A stretch of DNA of 5,610 bases. It comes from Anaerolineae bacterium (GTDB taxonomy: Bacteria > Chloroflexota > Anaerolineae > 4572-78 > J111). The first letter of the stretch is position 1. Every line of letters starts with the position of its first letter. The DNA is taken from contig JAGRBY010000492.1 in the NCBI GenBank assembly GCA_020433835.1, forward strand, positions 1-5,610, given 5' to 3'. A program made the translations under genes and the position numbers. Under the pieces are notes generated by a model. It was not told the DNA's origin, made no database searches, and saw only the letters and a list, made by a program, of their open reading frames with translations. Shown one piece after another: positions 1 to 5,416 of the stretch.

Positions 1-1103
1 TTCGGCGGAATAATGAGAATTTGACCCGGCCTTATGAGGCTGGGATCGCTTAGAGTGTCACGATTGGCTTCAAAAATAATCGTCCACAGTGAGGCCTGTC
101 CGTAAACCTGCAGAGCAATACGTGACAATGTATCACCGGACTGAACGGTATAGATTTGCGGCTCCGGAATTGGCGGCTCTGAGTCCTCCAAAAAGCGCAA
201 ATTTGCTTCGACTAGGCCATCGAGTGTGGCTCTTACCGTATCCGGGTCACCGATAATACGCTGAACCAGAACAGCGCCGCCATTGCGTAAGCGGTCAAGT
301 TGAGACTCGCTAATAACATCTTCACCACCTACGGCCGTGACATATTTCCAGCGCCCTACAGCTTGATCGATGGCAAAACTTACATCGGGCTGGAAATGCC
401 AGATGTAAGTGGCTGCCGCATCAAAGTATCTGTCGGAGTCGGGCAGCAGAACCACATGTTCGCCAGGATTAACCTCAGGCTGCGGATCGGTTGGCTCTGT
501 TTCATCGAGTTCTTTGAGCTTCAGCCGTAGTTGAGCCGGATCGATATTGTAGCCGGGACAGGTAGTGCCATTGCCGCGCAGTTCTCGATGCCCGCGTACA
601 TTCTCGACCGGGATATTATATTTCTGGCGCAAATGTTGAATAAGGGCCAAAAGCGACTCCATTTGCCCGTTCGTGGGAGTCGTGTACTGGTTTGGAATAA
701 GCTGCGTTTGGCCGTTTGAATCCTGATAGGTGCGGTTATCGCTAAACCAACCTGACATGCAGATAGCGAGGTAATGGTTGTTCCAGTACTGTCCATATTC
801 CAACCCCTCGGAATTATCAGCATCCTTGAACCCGGCGTGATAGGCTGAAATCTTCTCATCAAGCGCATACTCAATTTTGCCGCTGCCGGGAATAACATAA
901 TTATAGCCACCGTGCGACCAACCACGCACGTTTACGTGGTAGTTAAAGAAGCTCTGGGCATTCCCTGTGGGGGCACCGGTTGTTCTATCCACGGTAGCAG
1001 AGTGATGAACGGCGATGCCTAAAATCTCGCCGTTACGTTGCCAATCTTTGTAGTTTTCATAATTGGGCATGTCAGCCCGTACATCGGTAATATCTAATGT
1101 CAT
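1..1103 (-). CDS. N-acetylmuramoyl-L-alanine amidase (PGRP/Amidase_2 fold) with C-terminal LysM domain, 3' end outside window
   Basis: The product should cleave the bond between N-acetylmuramic acid and L-alanine in peptidoglycan, using one zinc ion. The frame is open for 367 codons from ATG 1103 to the left edge. Residues about 25-200 are the amidase: AVHHSAT (H33 is the likely first zinc ligand, as in T7 lysozyme VHCSAT), GYNYVI around 66-71, and GHREL...TTCPG, where H172 and C182 would complete the zinc site and T180 sits at the T7 Lys128 position. Residues 318-365 are a LysM peptidoglycan-binding domain ([13 protein letters not shown] to [10 protein letters not shown]). The stretch 213-305 between them is not clearly assignable; [15 protein letters not shown] at about 258-272 faintly resembles a cell-wall-binding repeat 2. 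No signal peptide is seen, so export would need another route or lysis. The start is supported by TGAGGT seven bases upstream. A few residues or a further domain may follow beyond position 1. Confidence 0.93.
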   Translation of the reverse strand, partial: MTLDITDVRADMPNYENYKDWQRNGEILGIAVHHSATVDRTTGAPTGNAQSFFNYHVNVRGWSHGGYNYVIPGSGKIEYALDEKISAYHAGFKDADNSEGLEYGQYWNNHYLAICMSGWFSDNRTYQDSNGQTQLIPNQYTTPTNGQMESLLALIQHLRQKYNIPVENVRGHRELRGNGTTCPGYNIDPAQLRLKLKELDETEPTDPQPEVNPGEHVVLLPDSDRYFDAAATYIWHFQPDVSFAIDQAVGRWKYVTAVGGEDVISESQLDRLRNGGAVLVQRIIGDPDTVRATLDGLVEANLRFLEDSEPPIPEPQIYTVQSGDTLSRIALQVYGQASLWTIIFEANRDTLSDPSLIRPGQILIIPP

Positions 1104-1129
1104 GGCGTTACCTCAAAGTAGTCTATCTT

Positions 1130-1158
1130 ATTCTACATAATAAGTAAAAATGATTCAA
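1130..1158 (-). promoter_or_regulatory. Predicted sigma-70 promoter of the amidase gene
   Basis: On the minus strand, TTGAAT (1153-1158) and TAGAAT (1130-1135) are separated by exactly 17 bp. Transcription would start near 1123, giving a leader of about 20 nt that contains the GAGG ribosome binding site at 1111-1114. A short inverted repeat, CTTATT/AATAAG (1127-1132 and 1139-1144), overlaps the -10 box and could be an operator, though it is AT-rich and may be chance. The promoter lies downstream of the terminator of the preceding gene, which fits independent transcription. Confidence 0.6.
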
Positions 1159-1193
1159 GCACGTTAAGAAAAATCGGTGGCTGAGTGAGAATC

Positions 1194-1225
1194 AAAAAAG
1201 GTGAAGCCTCATTGCTTCACCTTTT
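1194..1225 (-). terminator. Intrinsic terminator of the SecD-like gene
   Basis: A perfect 12-bp stem (1196-1207 with 1214-1225, core GGTGAAGC/GCTTCACC) closes a 6-nt loop. Read on the minus strand it is followed by six T residues (1194-1199). It begins 27 bp after the TAA stop of the SecD-like gene. The plus-strand side carries only four T residues and no plus-strand gene approaches, so it most likely serves the minus-strand unit and separates it from the amidase gene. Confidence 0.88.
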
Positions 1226-1252
1226 AACAGAACGTGTTTATACCCAGTTCAA

Positions 1253-1981
1253 TTAGTTCGTGACCACTTGTAATGCTGTAGGCAGAGGCCCACTTTTGAG
1301 AAAAATACCCAAATCAGAGAGACTTAAACCGGTTCCACTGCTCAGGCTCGGTAAAATTTCCAGTGTATCGCCGGACCAAACATACATTTTTGAACAGTTG
1401 ATAACCTGATCATCAATCACCAAGCAGATAAATCCACCGGACTGTGCATCCAGAAAGTCGAGGAAACGCTGAGTAGCTTCGGGTTTGGGTTTAATCTTGT
1501 AAAAAAGTTGACCATCAGTAGGAGGTTCTACAGTAGCAATTTCTTGACCAGAAAAGAGCGTGTAATAGGTGTCGGCCGGTAAGGGCTTGTCACGAACCGT
1601 TTTCACAAACTTGCCGATAGGCGGCTGAGAACCACCATCAATAAATTCAACATCCCCTTTGCGGGTCACAATATCAATAATATAGGGCAAATTTTCGTAA
1701 TCACGTAGTTGAACCTCTAGCTGCCCTTGTGCGGTTAGAACCTGATGTTTCTCGTCGGGGCGGAGTTCTTCCAGCCGCTCAGCAACAATCTGCTGGGCTT
1801 CTACAAGATAGTGCTGTGAAGTAGAACCATTCTGAGGTGTTAAAATGATTTTGGTTCCTTGATGATCGATGGCCAGTTGCGAGTCAAACGCAAACTCCGC
1901 CACTACCCGAGACCCATAAACGAGCCATGCTACGGTGAGGGCAGAAAAAACAGTCAAGAAGAGAAATAATTGTCTTTTCAT
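1253..1981 (-). CDS. Membrane-anchored SecD P1-domain-like protein (stand-alone SecDF P1 head)
   Basis: The 242-residue product has one N-terminal hydrophobic helix (about 5-22, after MKRQ) with no lipobox cysteine, so it is probably a signal anchor exposing the rest outside the membrane. The remainder follows the order of the SecD periplasmic region: LAIDHQGTKIIL (36-47) matches the SecD LGLDLQGG motif; 62-92 matches the 'A..I..R...LG....V...G...I.VQLPG' block; IVTRKGDVEFID (104-115) matches the 'G.LEF' strand; LFSGQEI (142-148) begins the P1 head; GGFICLVIDDQVINCSKM (182-199) matches 'G..LAIVLDG.V.S.P'; and LGIFLKSGPLPTALQVV (224-240) matches 'LA..LRSGALPVPL.VV'. It stops exactly where SecD would enter its transmembrane bundle, so full SecD translocase function is unlikely. 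The gene has its own promoter and terminator. The ATG has a weak AGGGGA ribosome binding site 12 bases upstream. The family call is by motif reading; the role is unknown. Confidence 0.8.
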   Translation of the reverse strand: MKRQLFLFLTVFSALTVAWLVYGSRVVAEFAFDSQLAIDHQGTKIILTPQNGSTSQHYLVEAQQIVAERLEELRPDEKHQVLTAQGQLEVQLRDYENLPYIIDIVTRKGDVEFIDGGSQPPIGKFVKTVRDKPLPADTYYTLFSGQEIATVEPPTDGQLFYKIKPKPEATQRFLDFLDAQSGGFICLVIDDQVINCSKMYVWSGDTLEILPSLSSGTGLSLSDLGIFLKSGPLPTALQVVTN

Positions 1982-2017
1982 ATGTCCGGTTTGTCCCCTA
2001 TTATTGTAGATAATTCT

Positions 2018-2046
2018 ATTATAAGCGATATGGCTTAGTAGATCAA
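2018..2046 (-). promoter_or_regulatory. Predicted sigma-70 promoter of the SecD-like gene
   Basis: On the minus strand, TTGATC (2041-2046) and a consensus TATAAT (2018-2023) are spaced by 17 bp. Transcription would start near 2011, about 30 nt before the ATG at 1981. The palindrome TAAGC-N6-GCTTA (2022-2037) occupies the spacer and overlaps the -10 box, so a protein bound there would be expected to block RNA polymerase. This supports control by repression, although the regulator is not in the window. Confidence 0.72.
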
Positions 2047-2138
2047 TAGGAAATAAGCAATGTTGCCTAAACGTAGGGTAAAAGTAAGCGATCAGAAGAA
2101 GATAGAGGATTAATTTACTGAATTTACGCTAAATTTAC

Positions 2139-2172
2139 GTCTACAATTACGCTATATGGCTTAATTGTAGAC
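2139..2172. repeat. 11-bp perfect inverted repeat in the kinase/SecD-like gap
   Basis: GTCTACAATTA (2139-2149) and TAATTGTAGAC (2162-2172) are perfect reverse complements flanking 12 bases, which themselves contain the core of the palindrome copy at 2148-2163. In RNA it could form an 11-bp stem extended by three more pairs after one mismatch. On the minus strand it lies 22 bp past the kinase stop, but no T-run follows, so it is not a typical intrinsic terminator. It could stabilise the 3' end of the hydrolase-kinase mRNA or be part of the protein-binding array. Part of it, ATTGTAGA, recurs at 2003-2010 near the promoter. Confidence 0.6.
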
Positions 2173-2196
2173 ATAAAATATAAGCTATACAGCTTA
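2173..2196 (-). terminator. Weak candidate terminator at the end of the kinase gene
   Basis: TAAGCT/AGCTTA (2181-2186 with 2191-2196) forms a 6-bp stem with a 4-nt loop, and the minus strand continues TATTTTATGT. The stem is AT-rich, includes the stop codon, and coincides with a copy of the palindrome array, so a DNA-binding role is at least as likely. No stronger terminator is seen between the kinase and the next promoter. Confidence 0.28.
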
Positions 2197-3663
2197 ATTT
2201 ATAATGCGGTCGTAAAGGTAAAGTTGGTTTTCCAGAGCTATCTTGTATTGCGCGTGGTAAGCAGTGCGTGGCCTAAACGTTTTCCCCAACGCAGGAGGAG
2301 GAACTTCAGACACATTAAGCGCATCAAGCACCGCAAGAGCCATACCACGACTTGTCGCTTCTGGCTCAGCCGATGCCGTTACAGGCCGATTGAGAACATC
2401 GGCCATAATCTGCATCCAAGCAGGGGAGTTGAGCAGCCCACTGCCGCTGGCGATGATTTGGTGCTCGGAGGGTAAAGAGGGAAGCATTTGATGGTGGATG
2501 ATGGCAAAGCGGAGGGCCACTGCCTCCAGTCCGGCCCGTAGAATATCGATGGGCCGGATATTGAGGGTTAAACCGCTAAACGTGGCTCGGGCATCGTCAT
2601 GCCAACCCGGCGCGCGCTCTCCGGCTAAAAAAGGCAAAACGGTTAAGCCATGGCTACCGGGAGGCATTTGAGCCAATTCGGCTTCACTATTTTTGGGAAG
2701 TTTGAGAATGGTATTGAGCCAGGCAAACACGTTACCGCCCTCCGTTGTGGCCCCGCCAAGCAAACCATAACGCCGATTTAAGCGATAAAACCACAAACCA
2801 TCAGGCACGGCATCAAGCTCTTTTTCGACCAGCACCCGCATTGCGCCTGTAGTGCCTATGGTCAGAGCCAAGCGATCCGGCTCGGTGCAGCCGCTGCCAA
2901 CATTGGCCGCCGCACCATCTCCGACAGCGGGAAACCAGGGGATATCCTTAAGCTGAGGCCAGCGTGCAGCCCAGGCAGTTTTAAGCCCCTGTTGAGGCTG
3001 GTCGATATCAACCAGTGGCGACAACTGCGCCGCGTCGATCGGCAGTTGCGACAGCCATGTTTCATCCCAGGTCAGCGTGTGCCGGTTAAGCAGCCCCGTC
3101 CAGGAGGCAACCGAGTAACTGACCGCTCGCTCACCAAACAACTCTAGAAATAGATATTCGCCTATCGACAGCCAGTGGGCTACAGATTTTAGAAGATCCG
3201 GTTCCGTACGCGCCAACCAGCGAAAACGCGCCGGTAAATAGGCACTGTGGATGCGACAGCCGGTGCGGTCGTGCACTTCAGACAAATCGAATTCTTCACG
3301 CAGCGCTTCGGCATCCGACGCACTGCGGCGATCGGCGTAGGTATAAAGCGGGGTAATCGGCCGGCCCGACGCATCGACACCCATAATATTGGTAACAAAT
3401 GTGTCGATGCCCACGCCTCCAATTTGGGAAGCTAGTGAGCCAATCTGCTCTAAAAGCTGATCGATGGCTGCCACAACGCTGTCAAACAACGCCACCGGAT
3501 CGAATTCGGCAGCGCCATCGGCGGTGGTCTGCATTGAGGTCGGTATCTGGACTAAGGCTCCTGTAATGGGTTGGGCTAGCCGGTCAAACAGCATGGCCCG
3601 AGTAGAGGATGAGCCGATATCGAGGGTTAAAATAAAGGGGGCTTCAGGGATTGTTTGAGTCAA
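2194..3663 (-). CDS. FGGY-family carbohydrate kinase (gluconokinase/xylulokinase-like)
   Basis: The 489-residue product is full length for the family and should phosphorylate a sugar or sugar acid with ATP in the cytoplasm. The N-terminal half starts with the phosphate-binding loop DIGSSSTRAMLFD (15-27). HSAYLPARFRWL (139-150) matches the first FGGY signature, with Arg where Lys is usual. GDGAAANVGSGC (248-259) carries D249, the expected catalytic base. In the C-terminal half are LTIGTTGAMR (267-276), PFLAGERAPGWHDDAR (344-359), the second FGGY signature around SGLTL...DILRAGLE (363-380), ASGSGL (405-410) and the adenosine-side EATSRGMAL (435-443). The ERAPGW...DAR segment resembles gluconokinases most, but substrate cannot be fixed from motifs. 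The start is TTG, three bases after the upstream hydrolase stop; the next in-frame Met lies after the DIG loop, so the TTG is needed. It is probably co-transcribed and translationally coupled with the hydrolase. Confidence 0.93.
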   Translation of the reverse strand: MTQTIPEAPFILTLDIGSSSTRAMLFDRLAQPITGALVQIPTSMQTTADGAAEFDPVALFDSVVAAIDQLLEQIGSLASQIGGVGIDTFVTNIMGVDASGRPITPLYTYADRRSASDAEALREEFDLSEVHDRTGCRIHSAYLPARFRWLARTEPDLLKSVAHWLSIGEYLFLELFGERAVSYSVASWTGLLNRHTLTWDETWLSQLPIDAAQLSPLVDIDQPQQGLKTAWAARWPQLKDIPWFPAVGDGAAANVGSGCTEPDRLALTIGTTGAMRVLVEKELDAVPDGLWFYRLNRRYGLLGGATTEGGNVFAWLNTILKLPKNSEAELAQMPPGSHGLTVLPFLAGERAPGWHDDARATFSGLTLNIRPIDILRAGLEAVALRFAIIHHQMLPSLPSEHQIIASGSGLLNSPAWMQIMADVLNRPVTASAEPEATSRGMALAVLDALNVSEVPPPALGKTFRPRTAYHAQYKIALENQLYLYDRIIN

Positions 3664-3666
3664 AAT

Positions 3667-5271
3667 TTACCATCCTACGGCACACCCGTCGGTGCGCATA
3701 TCGCTGCCGGCGACATAGAGGCCATCATCGAGCCGCCAGATAATTTGTCCTCGACCAAAACCGCCTCGCCGGATAGGTACGTGAATGTGATGACCGCGCG
3801 CCGTCAAGCCTCGCACCACGTGTTCCGGGATACCGTATTCCAAATCAACACTCAGGCCACCGGTAAAACGCCAGCGAGGAGCATCGAGTACTGCTTGCGG
3901 GTTCAGGCCGTAATCAACCGTGCCGGTTACAACCTGCGTTTGCCCCTGCGGCTGCATAAAAGCACCCATAACGCCAAACGGACCAATCGGTTGATGATCG
4001 CGCGTTAGAAAACTGGGAATAATGGTATGATAGGGCCGCTTGCCGCCGGCTGCCTCATTCGGATGGCCCGGCTCCAAGCTGAAACACGTGCCCCGATTTT
4101 GCAGGGCGATGCCCGTATCCGGCACAACAACCCCGCTGCCAAAGCCCTGGTAGTTGGATTGAATGTAGCTGACCATCATGCCATCGCGATCAACAGCACA
4201 GAGATAGACCGTTCCTCCTTGAGGTGGGTCGCCGGCTTCCGGCATGCGAGCCTCAGGGCCAATTAAGTTGCGGCGCGCAGCGATATAGGTAGGATCGAGC
4301 AGTCCGGCAACCGGAATATCGGCATGTTCGGGGTCGGCGATGTAGCGTTCGGCATCGGCAAAGGCCAGCTTGATAGCCTCAATTTGCAAATGAAACGACT
4401 CTTCGCTGCCGTGCGGAGAAGCGGCGAGATCGAAACCCTCCAACAAAGACAAAGCGATAAGCGCTGTTAACCCTTGACCGTTGGGCGGAATCTCCCACAC
4501 TTCGTAACCCCGATAGCCCACGCCGATAGGTTCGACCCATTCGCTTTTGTGCCCGGCCAAATCAGAGTCAGTCAGAAGACCACCAGTTGCTGTCGCAAAA
4601 TTGACGATTTTTTCGGCAATTTCGCCTTCGTAAAAATCACGCACGCCTTGGTCGGCCAGGCGCTGCAATGTTTGGGCGTGAGCGGGGCTGGCCCAACGTT
4701 CGCCGGCCTGAGGTGTTTTACCGCCCGGAGCAAAGACCTTGCCCCATTCCTGTACAGCTGCTTGAGGAAGAGGAAGAAAGCGTTCGGCGGCCAAGGCCCA
4801 ATATTCGGCTATAATCGGTGAGACCGGGTAGCCTTCCTGGGCGTAAGCAATAGCCGGAGCCAACACCTGTTTCAGATCGAGACGACCAAACCGCTGGTTA
4901 AGATCGTCCCAGGCAGCCGGCGCACCGGGCACCGTAACTGGCAGCCAACCATCGCTGGGAAACCGCGTGTGGCCCTGAGACCGAACGACATCGGCATTTA
5001 AGGTTTTTGGAGAGCGACCGGAGCCGTTCAAACCGTGCAGTTTGTGGCCATCCCACACCAACGCAAACGCATCGCTGCCGATGCCGTTTGATGTTGGTTC
5101 GAGCACGGTCAACGCTGCCGCAGCAGCAAGGACCGCATCGACAGCATTGCCGCCGTTTTTCAGCATATGCAGTCCGGCCTGGGCAGCCAGCGGTTGGCTG
5201 GTAGCCACGATACCATTATAAGCCATCAGCGGCATACGCTGTGAAGGAAAGGGGTATTGTTGGAAATCCAT
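3667..5271 (-). CDS. Gamma-glutamyltransferase-family protein (soluble, YwrD-type Ntn hydrolase)
   Basis: The 534-residue product belongs to the GGT family, whose members self-cleave into two subunits and use the new N-terminal threonine to hydrolyse or transfer gamma-glutamyl groups. Landmarks: PSQRMPLMAYNGIVATSQPLAAQAG (from 9), GGNAVDAVLAAAAAL (40-54), NGSGRSP (82-88, with R86 in the place of E. coli R114), PGAPAAWDDL (115-124), PPNGQGLTAL (262-271), the cleavage site GGT|V with nucleophile T354, SNYQGFGSG (372-380) and GVMGAFMQPQG (433-443). No signal peptide is present, unlike secreted GGTs. Several glutamyl-contact positions differ from E. coli GGT: LQNRGTCF replaces the LNNQMDDF segment and PYHTIIP replaces PLSSMSP, so the true substrate is uncertain. 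The first ATG has no visible Shine-Dalgarno, but it is kept because the residues just after it (PSQRMPLMAYNG) resemble the usual family N terminus. It heads a unit with the kinase. Confidence 0.93.
   Translation of the reverse strand: MDFQQYPFPSQRMPLMAYNGIVATSQPLAAQAGLHMLKNGGNAVDAVLAAAAALTVLEPTSNGIGSDAFALVWDGHKLHGLNGSGRSPKTLNADVVRSQGHTRFPSDGWLPVTVPGAPAAWDDLNQRFGRLDLKQVLAPAIAYAQEGYPVSPIIAEYWALAAERFLPLPQAAVQEWGKVFAPGGKTPQAGERWASPAHAQTLQRLADQGVRDFYEGEIAEKIVNFATATGGLLTDSDLAGHKSEWVEPIGVGYRGYEVWEIPPNGQGLTALIALSLLEGFDLAASPHGSEESFHLQIEAIKLAFADAERYIADPEHADIPVAGLLDPTYIAARRNLIGPEARMPEAGDPPQGGTVYLCAVDRDGMMVSYIQSNYQGFGSGVVVPDTGIALQNRGTCFSLEPGHPNEAAGGKRPYHTIIPSFLTRDHQPIGPFGVMGAFMQPQGQTQVVTGTVDYGLNPQAVLDAPRWRFTGGLSVDLEYGIPEHVVRGLTARGHHIHVPIRRGGFGRGQIIWRLDDGLYVAGSDMRTDGCAVGW
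3671..3677 (-). promoter_or_regulatory. Ribosome binding site supporting the TTG start of the kinase
   Basis: TAGGATG on the minus strand places AGGA nine bases before the TTG at 3663. It lies within the last codons of the hydrolase gene, whose TAA is at 3667-3669, so ribosomes finishing the hydrolase would be positioned to reinitiate. This, together with the DIG loop starting at residue 15, decides the non-ATG start. Confidence 0.65.
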
Positions 5272-5300
5272 AAATTTTAGAAGAATTGATTTTTAGGATT

Positions 5301-5329
5301 GAAAAATAATGACTTCAGCAGTGCTGAAG
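5301..5329 (-). terminator. Candidate terminator after the TolB-like gene
   Basis: CTTCAGCA-G-TGCTGAAG (5313-5329) is a perfect 17-bp palindrome with 8-bp arms, or a 6-bp stem with a 5-nt loop in RNA. On the minus strand it is followed by the T-rich stretch TCATTATTTTTC (5301-5312). It lies between the TolB-like stop and the GGT-family start. An operator for the hydrolase gene is an alternative reading because the symmetry is so tight. Confidence 0.5.
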
Positions 5330-5338
5330 ATGGAAATG

Positions 5339-5382
5339 AGGAGATTAGAGTAAGGCACCAATCTTCTTATCTCTAATCTCCT
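5339..5382. repeat. 12-bp perfect inverted repeat downstream of the TolB-like gene
   Basis: AGGAGATTAGAG (5339-5350) and CTCTAATCTCCT (5371-5382) are perfect reverse complements; TAAG/CTTA inside adds four pairs after a one-base bulge, leaving an 11-nt loop. No T-run follows directly on the minus strand, so on its own it is not a standard terminator, but it may act with the hairpin at 5313-5329 as a tandem 3'-end structure. Confidence 0.65.
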
Positions 5383-5416
5383 GCGAGATTTTGCTCAAGC
5401 TACTTGATAGCTGATC

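Larger units (their letters stand above)
2022..2196. repeat. Phased array of 16-bp palindromes (TAAGC-N6-GCTTA), putative operators
   Basis: Copies seen are TAAGCGATATGGCTTA (2022-2037), TAAGCAATGTTGCCTA (2054-2069), TACGCTATATGGCTTA (2148-2163) and TAAGCTATACAGCTTA (2181-2196). TAAGCGAT at 2085-2092 is a left half only. Start-to-start distances are 32, 31, 63 and 33 bp, about three turns of B-DNA or twice that; position 2116 holds only a very degenerate match. Sequence between copies is not conserved, which argues against a simple tandem duplication. The first copy lies in the SecD-like promoter and the last overlaps the kinase stop codon. A dimeric regulator binding cooperatively on one helix face is the favoured reading, but this is inference. 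Confidence 0.6.

Noticed and set aside
300..719. Two plus-strand open frames of 62-76 codons
   Set aside because: Both lie inside the amidase gene, lack recognisable motifs, and are antisense shadows.
521..925. A 134-codon minus-strand open frame
   Set aside because: It overlaps the amidase gene in another frame, and only the amidase frame carries recognisable motifs across the whole region.
1127..1144. Hairpin CTTATT/AATAAG as a terminator or riboswitch element
   Set aside because: The stem is six AT-rich pairs overlapping the predicted -10 box of the amidase gene; it is too weak for a terminator and too small for a riboswitch.
1253..1981. SecD-like gene as a frameshifted or truncated full secD
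   Set aside because: A proper stop is followed within 30 bp by a strong terminator, and there is no room or coding signal for the missing membrane helices downstream.
2139..2172. Intrinsic terminator for the kinase
   Set aside because: The stem is good, but no T-run follows on the minus strand, so it is listed only as an inverted repeat.
2022..2196. Possible CRISPR array
   Set aside because: The repeats are only 16 bp and imperfect, the intervals are 15-17 bp with one gap of 63 bp between starts, and no cas gene is present.
3655..4008. A 117-codon plus-strand open frame (and others at 4474-4821 and 2224-2491)
   Set aside because: They are antisense to the hydrolase or kinase genes, whose conserved family motifs cover the same bases; no domain is recognisable in them.
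5274..5302. Promoter of the hydrolase gene using TAAAAT at 5274-5279
   Set aside because: The box ends two bases before the ATG, so the start site would fall inside the gene, and no convincing -35 box is found at 16-18 bp.
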